A DNA stretch of 64,000 bases from contig NZ_CP132976.1 in assembly GCF_030864005.1 (NCBI RefSeq), positions 3,286,001 to 3,350,000 of the forward strand. Direction: 5' to 3'. Under the pieces are notes generated by a model. The model was not told the DNA's origin, did no database searches, and saw only the letters and a program-made list of their open reading frames with translations. Of this stretch, positions 36,411 to 45,587 are shown piece by piece. The translations under genes and the position numbers were made by a program. Position 1 is the stretch's first letter, and each line of letters begins with the position of its first letter. This DNA comes from Achromobacter seleniivolatilans (GTDB lineage Bacteria > Pseudomonadota > Gammaproteobacteria > Burkholderiales > Burkholderiaceae_B).

Positions 36411-37079
36411 TTGCGAATACTGCTCGTGGAAGACGACGCCATGCTGGGCGACGCCGTGCGCGCCAATCTGACTCAAGATGGCGCCAGCGTGGACTGGGTG
36501 CTCGACATTGCAGACGCCAAGCTCGCCTTGGTGGACCACGCTTATCAGGCCGTGCTGCTGGATCTGGGGCTGCCTGGGGGCAGCGGCCTGACCGTGTTGA
36601 AAATGCTTCGCGAGCGCTACGACGCAACCCCGGTGCTGATCATTACCGCCCGCGACCGTTTGAGCGACCGGGTTCAGGGGCTGGACGCCGGCGCTGATGA
36701 CTACATCGTCAAACCGTTTCAGCTGGATGAGCTGCAAGCTCGCCTGCGCGCAGTGACCCGCCGCAGCAATAACACGGTTGTCTCAGCGATACGCTGCCGG
36801 GATGTGGTGGTGGAACCGGCCCGCCGCGCGGTGTCCCGGGCAGGCAAGGAAATAGGCTTGAGCGTGCACGAATATCGCACGCTGCTCGCGTTGATGGAAC
36901 GGGTTGGCCAGACTGCCAGCCGGGAACAGCTGGAAGCCGCGGTGTATGGCGGCAGCGGCACCATTGAAAGCAATACGGTAGCCGTGTATATCCACCAGCT
37001 GCGCCGAAAACTGGGCGACGACCTTATCGCCACCGTGCATGGCGTGGGCTACCGCATCGACGCGGATGCACCCGCATGA
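36411..37079 (+). CDS. OmpR-family response regulator (QseB/PmrA type)
   Basis: A 222-residue response regulator starting at TTG (36411) with GGGAGGG four bases upstream. The receiver domain (1-115) has acidic EDD at 7-9, phospho-Asp51 in VLLDLGLPGG, and Lys101 in DDYIVKPF. The C-terminal winged-helix DNA-binding domain has SREQLEAAVYG and the closing TVHGVGYRID. It overlaps the sensor kinase gene by four bases. QseB, PmrA and TctD are the nearest known types; the signal is not evident. Confidence 0.93.
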   Translation: MRILLVEDDAMLGDAVRANLTQDGASVDWVLDIADAKLALVDHAYQAVLLDLGLPGGSGLTVLKMLRERYDATPVLIITARDRLSDRVQGLDAGADDYIVKPFQLDELQARLRAVTRRSNNTVVSAIRCRDVVVEPARRAVSRAGKEIGLSVHEYRTLLALMERVGQTASREQLEAAVYGGSGTIESNTVAVYIHQLRRKLGDDLIATVHGVGYRIDADAPA

Positions 37080-38422
37080 AATCGCTGCGCAAGCGCCTGG
37101 TGATCACCTTGCTGCTGACCTTGCTGGTAGCCTGGGTCGGCGTCTTCACGCTCCAGCATCAGAGCCTGGCGCGGACGCAGACCGGCATCTGGGATCAGGC
37201 ACTGCTGGACGTTGGCAATCAGGCGCTCATGTCCATGCCCGCAAGTTTGCTTGATGCCGAGCGAGGCCCGACTTTCGCCCTGCCCGACTCCAGTGACTTC
37301 AATGGCGACAAAGCCAGCTTCCAGGTCTGGTCGCTGGCGGACAAGCGCCTGCTGCTACGCAGCCCTGGCTCTCCCGAAGAACCGTTGCGCGCAGATTTCG
37401 GCCTGGGGCACCAGACGACATTTGTCGCCGGCCAGCAATGGCGCGTTTATTCCATCACAGATGCCAGCGGGCGCGTGCAGGTGCAGGCCGCCAAACCTGC
37501 CACCGAGTTCCGGGAATCCTACCTGGCTGGCTTATGGCGCGGCGTCCTTTTCGCGACCGCTGAATTCCTGCTGTTGGCGGTGGCGACCTGGGCAGTGATC
37601 CTGCATGCCTTCAAACCCGTTGACCGCGCGGGCAAGGCCATCCTGGAAAAACCGCCCTTGGATCAGACCAAACTGCCGCTGGCTGGTATGCCCGCCGAAC
37701 TGCGCCCGTTCATCACGTCAATCAACCAATTGCTTGAACACCAGGGCGCCACGATGGAACGCGAACGCCGCTTCCTGGCGGACGCCGCGCATGAACTGCG
37801 CACACCGCTTGCGGCGCTCAGCGTGCAAGCAGAACTGGTCGCGCGCAGCACCACGGCGCAGGACCGCGCCACTGCGATCGAAAAACTGCGGGCGGTGGCG
37901 GTCCGCACGGCGCGGCTATCGGAACAGTTGCTGGATCAGGCGCGCACGGACGCGCTATGTGTCAGCCCGTCCGAACCCGTTTCGCTGGACGCCCTGGCTG
38001 TCATGATCGTGCAGGATTATGAAGAGACCGCCAGCCGAAAACGTCAGCGCGTACTGCTCAACACCGAGGCCTGCACCGTCATGGGCAGCCTGGACGCGCT
38101 GGGCGTATTGTTGCGCAACCTGGTGGACAACGCGCTGCGCTATACCCCCGAGGAAGGCTGCATCGCAGTGTCATGCCGCGTGCTTCCAGACGGCCGGGCC
38201 GAGCTCAGCGTGGCGGACGATGGGCCAGGCATTCCCGACGCGGCACGCGCTCGCGTATTCGACCGCTTCTATCGCGTGGCTGGTTCGAGCGAACGCGGCA
38301 GCGGCATTGGCTTGTCCCTGGTCAGCCAGATCGCCGCGCGCCATGCCGCCGCCATCAACTGCCAAACGGGCTTGAATGGCGGCGGACTGTCCATAGCGGT
38401 GATTTTTCCGCTGATGCGCTGA
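37076..38422 (+). CDS. Sensor histidine kinase (QseC/PmrB type)
   Basis: A 448-residue inner-membrane kinase. TM1 is about residues 9-28 and the periplasmic sensor about 29-155. TM2 is about 158-180 (GVLFATAEFLLLAVATWAVIL). The HisKA domain carries His in LADAAHELRTPLAALSVQAEL. The HATPase part has N-box LLRNLVDNALRYTP, G1 VADDGPGIP and G2 GSGIGLSLV. It phosphorylates the response regulator encoded just upstream. Start and stop overlap (ATGA) ensures matched synthesis. The sensor region has no motif that identifies the ligand. Confidence 0.94.
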   Translation: MKSLRKRLVITLLLTLLVAWVGVFTLQHQSLARTQTGIWDQALLDVGNQALMSMPASLLDAERGPTFALPDSSDFNGDKASFQVWSLADKRLLLRSPGSPEEPLRADFGLGHQTTFVAGQQWRVYSITDASGRVQVQAAKPATEFRESYLAGLWRGVLFATAEFLLLAVATWAVILHAFKPVDRAGKAILEKPPLDQTKLPLAGMPAELRPFITSINQLLEHQGATMERERRFLADAAHELRTPLAALSVQAELVARSTTAQDRATAIEKLRAVAVRTARLSEQLLDQARTDALCVSPSEPVSLDALAVMIVQDYEETASRKRQRVLLNTEACTVMGSLDALGVLLRNLVDNALRYTPEEGCIAVSCRVLPDGRAELSVADDGPGIPDAARARVFDRFYRVAGSSERGSGIGLSLVSQIAARHAAAINCQTGLNGGGLSIAVIFPLMR

Positions 38423-38438
38423 TGCGCACCCGATTGGC

Positions 38439-39542
38439 TCAGGGGCAGGAAGCCTTGGCTGGCGCGGCATCGTCCTGCCCTTGCATGACGAATTTTGCAA
38501 AGCGGTACACACCCGCTTTTTCATTTGGCCAGATGGCCATCACTTTGCCATCGGGCATCTGCACGACAGACATTCCGTCCTGCACGTCGCCGTGCTCAGT
38601 CGAGTGCGCGGCGGCGCCGTCATCAGGGCTGAACACCAGCGCTCCCGGATAGGCATCACGCAAGCCCCGGCCCGCCGACTGGACCAGCGTGCCGACGGGA
38701 TAGCGCATCCCGCCCAGCTGCGTTTCGCAAGCCAGCGTAGCGCTCGCTACACTCATCAGTTGCCTATCAGCACCCAGCCGCAGCGTGGGTTCACGCAGCA
38801 GCAATCCCGACACCTTCGTTGCCGCTTCCTTCTTAATGTCGATGCGCCAGCGATCCGCATCGACATGCCCATCGCCGTACACGGTTCCATTGCTGCTCAA
38901 CAGTTCGGAACCCGCCGGGACTCGCAGATCTCCCACTGTATTGCCTTCGCCCAGCAAGCATGTCTGGAACTGCCCAGACCCGCCGTCATGTTCAACGTCA
39001 AAGCGTATGGGCTGCGTGGCATCGCAGTGCCAGCCCTGCACGTCCTGGCTGCCCTTGCCCAGAAGTTCGACTGAAGTCGCGTACGTGCCCAAGGTGGCAT
39101 AGGTGTCGGGATCGTACTCAATGCTGATGAACCGGTTGATTCGGTCAGCCTGCACGCCAAAGATGCTGACCGGCTGCGGAAATACGGCCTCGGTGAACGA
39201 TTCGCGCTGGTCTTTCAATTTCAGCACCAACGCTGTTCCCGCCGGCATGCCGATACGCCCCAAGGTGGCCGGTTCGGTCAGCGTGATCCGCAACGCCGCT
39301 TGCTCGGCGTCGATCTCACGGCCGATTGCCCAGAACGTGTACTGCACCCAAACGTAGAAACTGGACAGAATGGCCAACCCCGCCATCACACCAATCGAGG
39401 TCTTGCGGTATTGGCGGAACTTGCGCCGCGCCCAACTGCTGACCGCCAGGCCGGCAAGCCATCCCAGCAGCAGCACGCCCGCGTAGAACGACACAGTCAG
39501 GACGGCCAGAAACTGCAATGAGGGTAAGGCGACAGGAATCAT
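38439..39542 (-). CDS. Uncharacterised membrane-anchored protein
   Basis: A 367-residue protein I do not recognise. It has two N-terminal helices (about residues 10-33, LAVLTVSFYAGVLLLGWLAGLAV, and 48-68). After these comes a large soluble part, probably periplasmic, rich in beta structure, with repeated PAGT/PAGS turns (RIGMPAGTALVLKLKD; DLRVPAGSELLSSNG; MRYPVGTLVQSAGRG) that suggest three related hairpin repeats. Four Cys residues could form disulfides. It is convergent with the kinase gene, with no operon partner. A structural or binding role in the envelope is a guess. Confidence 0.75.
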   Translation of the reverse strand: MIPVALPSLQFLAVLTVSFYAGVLLLGWLAGLAVSSWARRKFRQYRKTSIGVMAGLAILSSFYVWVQYTFWAIGREIDAEQAALRITLTEPATLGRIGMPAGTALVLKLKDQRESFTEAVFPQPVSIFGVQADRINRFISIEYDPDTYATLGTYATSVELLGKGSQDVQGWHCDATQPIRFDVEHDGGSGQFQTCLLGEGNTVGDLRVPAGSELLSSNGTVYGDGHVDADRWRIDIKKEAATKVSGLLLREPTLRLGADRQLMSVASATLACETQLGGMRYPVGTLVQSAGRGLRDAYPGALVFSPDDGAAAHSTEHGDVQDGMSVVQMPDGKVMAIWPNEKAGVYRFAKFVMQGQDDAAPAKASCP

Positions 39543-39628
39543 AGCCAGGATGATAGCGGGTTGGCCGCGATGCCGGAAACCTGGCCGGGCGCTCTTGGGA
39601 GGCGCTACCGCTATTCACGACACAGAAT

Positions 39629-39653
39629 AAAAAAACCGCCCGAAGGCGGTTTT
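39629..39653 (-). terminator. gltA terminator
   Basis: On the minus strand AAACCGCC-TTCG-GGCGGTTT is followed by a long T-run (plus-strand A7 at 39629-39635). It lies 21 bp past the gltA stop and closes the sdh-gltA operon. Confidence 0.9.
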
Positions 39654-39673
39654 GTTCCAGCATGGAAAGCGGA

Positions 39674-40984
39674 TTAACGCTTGTCCATCGGGGGCACGTC
39701 GCGGGTGACCGAACCCGTGAACAGCTGGCGCGGACGGCCGATCTTGTAATCGGGGTCCGACAGCATTTCGTTCCATTGAGCGATCCAGCCCACGGTGCGG
39801 GCCAGCGCGAAGATGGCCGTGAACAGCGAGGTCGGGATGCCGATGGCGCGTTGAACGATACCCGAGTAGAAGTCCACGTTCGGGTACAGCTTGCGCTGGA
39901 CGAAGTACGGGTCCGACAGGGCAATGCGTTCCAATTCCATGGCCAGCTTGAACAGCGGGTCGTTTTCCAGGCCCAGGGCCGAGAGCACTTCCTTGCACGT
40001 TTCTTGCATCAGCTTGGCGCGCGGGTCGTAGTTCTTGTAGACGCGGTGGCCAAAGCCCATCAGGCGCACGCCCGAGTTCTTGTCCTTGACCTTCTCCATG
40101 AACTCGCCAACCTTGGCGATGCCGCCATTGGCTTGCAGCTCTTCCAGCATTTGCAGGCAAGCTTCGTTGGCGCCGCCGTGAGCCGGGCCCCACAGGCAAG
40201 CCACGCCAGCCGAGATAGCGGCAAACGGGTTGGTGCCCGACGAACCGCACAGACGCACGGTCGAGGTCGACGCGTTTTGCTCGTGATCGGCGTGCAGGAT
40301 GAAGATGCGGTCCAGTGCGCGTTCAACGACTTCGTTGACCTTGTAGTCTTCGCACGGCGTGGCGAACATCATGCGCAGGAAGTTGCCCGTGTAGGACAGG
40401 TCATTCTGCGGGTAGATGAACGGTTGGCCTTGCGAGTACTTGTACGCCATCGCGACCAGCGTCGGCATCTTGGCGATCAGACGGATCGCCGAGATGTGAC
40501 GGTGTTGCGGGTTCGTGATGTCGGTGGAGTCGTGATAGAACGCGGACAGCGCGCCCACCAGACCCGTCAGCACAGCCATCGGGTGCGCATCGCGGCGGAA
40601 GCCACGCAGGAAGAAGTGCAGTTGCTCGTTGACCATCGTGTGATGGGTCACTTGCGAGTCAAAGTCGGCCTTCTGTTCCTGGTTGGGCAGGTCGCCGTTC
40701 AGGATCAGGTAGCAGATGTCCATGAAGTCGCAATTGACGGCCAATTGCTCGATAGGGAAACCGCGGTACAGCAGTTCGCCCTTGTCGCCGTCGATGTACG
40801 TAATGGCCGATTCGCAAGCCGCCGTGGACATGAAGCCCGGGTCAAACGTAAACATGCCCGTCTGGCCATACAGCTTGCGGATGTCGATCACATCCGGACC
40901 GACCGTGCCCTTGTAGACAGGGAACTCAATGGGTGCGCTGCCATCCGAGAAGGATAGAGTGGCTTTTTTGTCAGACAGGTTCAT
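39674..40984 (-). CDS. gltA: Citrate synthase
   Basis: A 436-residue type II (hexameric, NADH-sensitive type) citrate synthase starting [21 protein letters not shown]; five upstream in-frame codons are left out because MNLSDKK matches the family. Catalytic residues are seen in [15 protein letters not shown] (His), [13 protein letters not shown] (His) and [15 protein letters not shown]. The [14 protein letters not shown] region (catalytic Asp in the family) is also present. It condenses acetyl-CoA with oxaloacetate. It follows sdhE by 19 bp as the last gene of sdhCDAB-sdhE-gltA. Confidence 0.97.
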   Translation of the reverse strand: MNLSDKKATLSFSDGSAPIEFPVYKGTVGPDVIDIRKLYGQTGMFTFDPGFMSTAACESAITYIDGDKGELLYRGFPIEQLAVNCDFMDICYLILNGDLPNQEQKADFDSQVTHHTMVNEQLHFFLRGFRRDAHPMAVLTGLVGALSAFYHDSTDITNPQHRHISAIRLIAKMPTLVAMAYKYSQGQPFIYPQNDLSYTGNFLRMMFATPCEDYKVNEVVERALDRIFILHADHEQNASTSTVRLCGSSGTNPFAAISAGVACLWGPAHGGANEACLQMLEELQANGGIAKVGEFMEKVKDKNSGVRLMGFGHRVYKNYDPRAKLMQETCKEVLSALGLENDPLFKLAMELERIALSDPYFVQRKLYPNVDFYSGIVQRAIGIPTSLFTAIFALARTVGWIAQWNEMLSDPDYKIGRPRQLFTGSVTRDVPPMDKR

Positions 40985-41003
40985 GTTTTTTCCTCTCAAT
41001 TAA

Positions 41004-41264
41004 TCACAGTGCGCGCATCTGGCCAATAATGCCCCGAAGCCTGGGAGTATCCAGTTCACCTTCGAGTTCCTTGCGGGCCAGCAGCAGATCGAGAAGGTCG
41101 TTGTCTCCCATCTCGAACAGCTGGGTCAATGCGGCTACATCATCATCGGTAAGGTCCGCCTCGTAGGCATCCAGATACCGGGTGATGATCAAGTCGTTTT
41201 CGAGCAGACCGCGGCGCGCTCGCCAACGCAGACGCGCCCGCTCCAGTTCAGTTAGCCTGCTCAT
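41004..41264 (-). CDS. sdhE: FAD assembly factor SdhE
   Basis: An 86-residue protein of the SdhE/YgfY family with the diagnostic RGLLENDLI (RGxxE) motif near residues 18-26 and an acidic helical C-terminus (LTDDDVAALTQLFEMGDNDLLDLLL). It promotes covalent flavinylation of SdhA, which is encoded two genes upstream. The start at 41264 matches the family MSRLTELERARLRWRARRG; eleven upstream codons are open but unlike it. Confidence 0.93.
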   Translation of the reverse strand: MSRLTELERARLRWRARRGLLENDLIITRYLDAYEADLTDDDVAALTQLFEMGDNDLLDLLLARKELEGELDTPRLRGIIGQMRAL

Positions 41265-41371
41265 CGTTACACCATAAAGAAAGCCCCTGCGCTGCACCCG
41301 CTATGCGGGCTTACTGTCCCCCGGAAGGGCTTGGTTCCGAGGGACGCAGCGATAAAAAAAACTGATTAAAA
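41265..41371 (-). other. Structured gap between sdhB and sdhE
   Basis: The 107-bp gap holds a poly-A stretch on the plus strand (41354-41361, a T-run on the transcribed strand) and nested inverted repeats AAGCCC/GGGCTT, GTCCC/GGGAC and CGGAA/TTCCG. They may tune the ratio of sdhB to sdhE and gltA mRNA by partial termination or processing. Confidence 0.4.
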
Positions 41372-42088
41372 CTAGACCGTGCGACGGACCATCAGTTCCT
41401 TGATCTTGCCAATCGCCTTGGTCGGGTTCAGGCCCTTGGGACAGACGTCGACGCAATTCATGATGGTGTGGCAACGGAACAGACGGTACGGATCTTCCAG
41501 GTTGTCCAGACGCTCGCCAGTGGCTTCATCGCGGCTATCAGCGATGAAACGGTAGGCTTGCAGCAGGCCGGCCGGGCCGACGAACTTGTCCGGATTCCAC
41601 CAGAACGACGGGCAGGAAGTGGAACAGCACGCGCACAGAATGCACTCGTACAGGCCATCCAGCTCTTCGCGCGCCTCGGGCGACTGCAGACGCTCGCGTT
41701 CGGGCGGCGGCGCGTCGTTGATGAGGTACGGACGGACGGAGTGGTACTGGTTGAAGAAGTGGGTCATGTCCACGATCAGGTCGCGGATGACGGGCAGACC
41801 CGGCAGCGGACGCAGAACGATGGGTTCCTTCAGTTCGCGCAGGTTCGTCGTGCAGGCCAGACCGTTCTTGCCGTTGATGTTCATGGCGTCCGAACCGCAC
41901 ACGCCTTCACGGCACGAGCGGCGCAGGGCCAGGCTGTCATCGACGTCGTTCTTGATGCGCACCAGCGCATCAAGCAACATCTTGTCGGTCGGCTGGAGTT
42001 CAACGTCCAGCTTCTGCATGTACGGGCGCTCGTCCTTGTCCGGATCGTAGCGGTAGATTTCGAACTTGACGATTCTCTTGGTGCTCAT
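41372..42088 (-). CDS. sdhB: Succinate dehydrogenase iron-sulfur subunit
   Basis: A 238-residue electron-transfer subunit. The [2Fe-2S] cluster ligands are in [26 protein letters not shown]. The [4Fe-4S] and [3Fe-4S] clusters use [18 protein letters not shown] and [17 protein letters not shown]. It passes electrons from the SdhA flavin to the quinone site in SdhCD. It lies 18 bp after sdhA. Confidence 0.97.
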   Translation of the reverse strand: MSTKRIVKFEIYRYDPDKDERPYMQKLDVELQPTDKMLLDALVRIKNDVDDSLALRRSCREGVCGSDAMNINGKNGLACTTNLRELKEPIVLRPLPGLPVIRDLIVDMTHFFNQYHSVRPYLINDAPPPERERLQSPEAREELDGLYECILCACCSTSCPSFWWNPDKFVGPAGLLQAYRFIADSRDEATGERLDNLEDPYRLFRCHTIMNCVDVCPKGLNPTKAIGKIKELMVRRTV

Positions 42089-42106
42089 AATGGGCTCTAT
42101 CCGGAC

Positions 42107-43885
42107 TTAGAAGGTACGCGCCTTGGGCGGGAAGGACTCAACCGTCAAAGGCTTCATCTGCACAGGCTTGTAATCCAGGCGGCTGCCTTCGGAGTACCAC
42201 AGCGTGTGCTTCAGCCAATTCTCGTCGTCACGCGTCGGGTGATCGTCCAGCGCGTGCGCGCCGCGGCTTTCCGTGCGGGCGGCGGCCGACTTGATCGTGG
42301 CGCGGGCCACTTCGGTCATGTTGGCCAATTCCAGCGCTTCGACGCGCGCGGTGTTGAACACCTTGGACTTGTCCTTGAAGTAGATGTGGTCGGCTTGCTT
42401 GGCGATATCTTCGATCTGCGTCACGCCTTCGTTCAGCAGTTCCAGCGTGCGGAACACGCCGCAGTGGCGCTGCATCGAGAAGCGGATGGCGTTGCCGATG
42501 TCTTGCGTCTTTTCGCCCGAGGTACGCGATTCCAGCTTGTTCACGCGGTCCAGCGAGAATTCGACGGCTGCCTTCGGCAGTTCCTGGTGCGCGCGCTGGC
42601 GCTCCGGATGCGAATTCACGATGTGGTTGCCGGTAGCGCGGCCAAACACAATCAAGTCCAACAGCGAGTTCGTGCCCAGACGGTTGGCGCCGTGCACCGA
42701 CACCGCGGCGCATTCGCCGATGGCGTACAGACCGTTGACGACCTTGTTCTCGCCGTTTTCACGCGCCAGCACCTGGCCGTGGTAGTTGGCCGGAATACCG
42801 CCCATCTGGTAGTGAATCGTCGGAACGACCGGAATCGGTTCCTTGATCGGGTCCACGTTACCGAACTTGATGGCGATTTCGCGGATCGAGGGCAGACGCT
42901 TGTTGATGACGTCGGCGCCCAGGTGATCCAGCTTCAGCACAACGTAGCTGCCGTCCGGACCGCAACCGCGGCCTTCCTTGATTTCCTGGTCCATCGAGCG
43001 CGACACGAAGTCACGCGGAGCCAAGTCCTTCAGCGTGGGCGCATAGCGCTCCATGAAGCGTTCGCCATCCTTGTTCAGCAGGATGCCGCCTTCGCCACGC
43101 ACACCTTCCGTGATCAGGACGCCAGCACCGGCCACGCCGGTCGGGTGGAATTGCCAGAATTCCATGTCCTGCAGCGGGATGCCAGCGCGGGCAGCCATGC
43201 CCAGGCCGTCGCCGGTGTTGATGAAGGCGTTGGTGGACGCAGCCCAGATACGGCCAGCGCCGCCGGTGGCCAGCACCGTCGTCTTGGCTTCCAGGATGTA
43301 GATTTCGCCCGTTTCCATTTCCAGGGCGGTCACGCCCACGACGTCGCCTGCTTCGTTACGCAGCAGATCCAGCGCCATCCATTCGACGAAGAACTGAGTG
43401 CGCGCGGCAACGTTGCGCTGGTACAGGGTGTGCAACAGCGCGTGGCCGGTACGGTCAGCAGCGGCACAGGCGCGCTGGACAGGCTTTTCACCGAAGTTGG
43501 CAGTGTGGCCGCCAAACGGACGCTGATAGATCGTGCCGTCAGGGTTGCGGTCAAACGGCATGCCGAAGTGTTCGAGCTCGTACACGGCGTTCGGCGCTTC
43601 ACGGCACATGAATTCGATAGCGTCTTGGTCGCCCAGCCAATCCGACCCCTTGACGGTGTCGTACATGTGCCAGTACCAGTTGTCTTCGCTCATGTTGCCC
43701 AGGGAGGCGCTCACGCCGCCTTGCGCTGCAACGGTGTGCGAACGCGTGGGGAACACTTTGGACAACACCGCAACGGACAGGCCCGCTTGCGACAGTTGCA
43801 GCGAACAACGCATGCCGGCTCCGCCGGCGCCCACGACCACCACATCAAACTGGCGGCGCGGCAAGGATTTCAGGACAGAGACCAC
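42107..43885 (-). CDS. sdhA: Succinate dehydrogenase flavoprotein subunit
   Basis: A 592-residue flavoprotein. The N-terminal FAD motif is VVVVGAGGAGMRCSLQL. The covalent-flavin His lies in FPTRSHTVAAQGG. Substrate residues fall in HPTGVAGAGVLITEGVRGEGG and in the late ALDDHPTRDDENWLKH. It oxidises succinate to fumarate on the cytoplasmic face of the inner membrane. It follows sdhD by three bases. Length is standard. Confidence 0.97.
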   Translation of the reverse strand: MVSVLKSLPRRQFDVVVVGAGGAGMRCSLQLSQAGLSVAVLSKVFPTRSHTVAAQGGVSASLGNMSEDNWYWHMYDTVKGSDWLGDQDAIEFMCREAPNAVYELEHFGMPFDRNPDGTIYQRPFGGHTANFGEKPVQRACAAADRTGHALLHTLYQRNVAARTQFFVEWMALDLLRNEAGDVVGVTALEMETGEIYILEAKTTVLATGGAGRIWAASTNAFINTGDGLGMAARAGIPLQDMEFWQFHPTGVAGAGVLITEGVRGEGGILLNKDGERFMERYAPTLKDLAPRDFVSRSMDQEIKEGRGCGPDGSYVVLKLDHLGADVINKRLPSIREIAIKFGNVDPIKEPIPVVPTIHYQMGGIPANYHGQVLARENGENKVVNGLYAIGECAAVSVHGANRLGTNSLLDLIVFGRATGNHIVNSHPERQRAHQELPKAAVEFSLDRVNKLESRTSGEKTQDIGNAIRFSMQRHCGVFRTLELLNEGVTQIEDIAKQADHIYFKDKSKVFNTARVEALELANMTEVARATIKSAAARTESRGAHALDDHPTRDDENWLKHTLWYSEGSRLDYKPVQMKPLTVESFPPKARTF

Positions 43886-43888
43886 GGC

Positions 43889-44272
43889 TTAAATGCTCCA
43901 GAGGATTTGCGCGAAGTAAACGACCGAACCGACCAGCCAGAGGATCGTCAGCACTTGCAGCAGCAGGCGCAGGCCCACCGACTTGACGTAGTCCATCCAG
44001 ATGTCGCGCACGCCAATCCAGGCGTGCCAGGCCAACGCAATGAATGCAAGGGTGGCCAGAATCTGGCCAACCGGAATGAAGCCCACGTAGAAATTGAACA
44101 GCTTGACCCAGTGTTCGTACGTGAAGGCAGGCATCGTCAGGATGCCGATGAGCAGCACCAGCGTATACACGGCCATGATGACGGCGGTGATGCGCTGGAC
44201 GATGAAATCCATGACGCCGTAGTGGGCGCCGACGACCAGGCGCTTGGGCCCGAAGTTTTTAGCGGCGGCCAT
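43889..44272 (-). CDS. sdhD: Succinate dehydrogenase membrane anchor SdhD
   Basis: A 127-residue protein with three TM helices (about residues 28-47, 66-88 and 100-124). It has HYGVMDFIVQRITAVIMAVYT and ALAWHAWIGVRDIWMDYV, where His and Asp serve heme and quinone binding in the family. It begins on the base next to the sdhC stop. It forms the membrane anchor with SdhC. Confidence 0.93.
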   Translation of the reverse strand: MAAAKNFGPKRLVVGAHYGVMDFIVQRITAVIMAVYTLVLLIGILTMPAFTYEHWVKLFNFYVGFIPVGQILATLAFIALAWHAWIGVRDIWMDYVKSVGLRLLLQVLTILWLVGSVVYFAQILWSI

Positions 44273-44686
44273 TTACAGCACTCCGAACAGTTTGAGACCG
44301 AACACCAGCGTCAGCGCCAGGCTGACACCGAAAACCACGCCGGCGCTTTTCTTGGCCGACAGCTTGTCGATGCCAATGTGCAAATCCAGCAGCAGGTAGC
44401 GAATGCCGGCACAGAAGTGGTGCAGGTAGCCCCAGATCAGAACCAGGAAGACAAGCTTGACGATCGGGTTGCTCGCGATGGAGGCGATCCAGGCGAACGA
44501 TTGCGGCGCGGCCACGCTCGCTGCGAACAGCGGAACGATGACCAAGGGCAAACAGAGGAACAGCAAAATGCCGCTGATGCGGTGCAAGATGGACAGCTTG
44601 CCGGCCAGGGGCAGGCGGTAGTTGGCAAGTTGCGCAATGCCAATATTGCGAAACTGCGGACGTGGCTTGGCAGCGGTGTCGGACAT
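44273..44686 (-). CDS. sdhC: Succinate dehydrogenase cytochrome b556 subunit
   Basis: A 137-residue protein with three TM helices. It contains LSILHRISGILLFL (quinone-site SxxxR/HR region) and the heme-ligand segment YLHHFCAGIRYLLLDLH. It is first in sdhCDAB-sdhE-gltA. A divergent regulator of this operon is not seen: the GntR gene upstream is on the same strand and ends at 44808, leaving a 121-bp promoter region. Confidence 0.95.
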   Translation of the reverse strand: MSDTAAKPRPQFRNIGIAQLANYRLPLAGKLSILHRISGILLFLCLPLVIVPLFAASVAAPQSFAWIASIASNPIVKLVFLVLIWGYLHHFCAGIRYLLLDLHIGIDKLSAKKSAGVVFGVSLALTLVFGLKLFGVL

Positions 44687-44807
44687 GACGGCCTCGGTGT
44701 TTCTGAACTAGGGAATCGTGACGGCGAAAATGCCGTGGCCCTTTCGGGTAAACACGCTATTTTCGCCCAGAGATTGGGTTGGTATCAAATCGTAGGTAAA
44801 AAGCTCA

Positions 44808-45587
44808 TCAATTCAGACTATTGCGGTAGTGGTATCGATCGGTCAAGTACAACCCCCGGCGAATTTCCATAGGGCGGTCACCATAGGTGTAAGAGACGCG
44901 GTCCACCTGCAACAACGGCGTCCCGGCGGCAACATTAAGCAACGGACAGACTTCAGCCGGCGCGATCACCGCGCGCAGCTTTTCGTCCGCGCGCACCATG
45001 CTGACGCCGAACTCGGATTCGAACAGCCCATAGAGCGGCGCCTTATTGGCGGTCAGCAGCTCCAGGGTCAGTCCACGGAAAATGGTGCCAGGCAACCAGA
45101 TATCGTCAACCACGGTAGGCGTCTGCCCCATGGACAGGACGCGGCGGATCGAAACAACGGTTTCGCCAGCCCGAAGGTCCAGCGCGCGCGCGATCTCGGC
45201 GGGGGCCCGCAAACGCCGGCATTCCAGGATACGGCTTTCCGAGCGGCCGGTTTCGGTCTCGTCATCGGCAGCCAGGCGCAGGAAGCGGTAACGCACACGG
45301 GCTTCGTGGTGGGTGGCAACAAAGGTGCCCTTGCCTTGACGGCGCAACAGCATGTGCTCGGCAGCCAACTCATCAACCGCTTTGCGCACCGTTCCCTGGC
45401 TCACCTGAAAACGGGCGGCCAGATCGATTTCGCTGGGGATGAGTTCACCGGGCTTCCATTCGCCGCGCTCAAGGCTTTGAACGAGCAGATCCTTGATCTG
45501 GCGGTAGAGCGGACTGAAAGCGGCCCCCTCGCCCGTTGAACGGGCGGCGCGAGTGCGTAGGGAGGTTTCGGGCCGAGGCTCTGCCAT
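44808..45587 (-). CDS. GntR family regulator with UTRA domain (HutC type)
   Basis: A 259-residue repressor-type protein. The GntR winged helix covers residues 25-90 (PLYRQIKDLLVQSLERGEWKPGELIPSEIDLAARFQVSQGTVRKAVDELAAEHML). The UTRA ligand domain covers about 100-250 (ILECRRLRAPAEIARALDLRAGETVVSIRRVL). The start at 45587 is preferred (AAGAAGA upstream, standard length); ATGs at 45608 and 45614 are possible. It is divergent from mdh-prpBCD and just upstream of sdhC, so it probably controls this TCA/methylcitrate block. The palindrome at 45807-45818 is its likely operator. Confidence 0.9.
   Translation of the reverse strand: MAEPRPETSLRTRAARSTGEGAAFSPLYRQIKDLLVQSLERGEWKPGELIPSEIDLAARFQVSQGTVRKAVDELAAEHMLLRRQGKGTFVATHHEARVRYRFLRLAADDETETGRSESRILECRRLRAPAEIARALDLRAGETVVSIRRVLSMGQTPTVVDDIWLPGTIFRGLTLELLTANKAPLYGLFESEFGVSMVRADEKLRAVIAPAEVCPLLNVAAGTPLLQVDRVSYTYGDRPMEIRRGLYLTDRYHYRNSLN

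Noticed and set aside
41468..44872. 1134-codon plus-strand open frame across the sdh operon
   Set aside because: It is antisense to sdhB, sdhA, sdhD and sdhC, which are certain. Its His/Gln/Val-rich composition is typical of a mirror frame in high-GC DNA.
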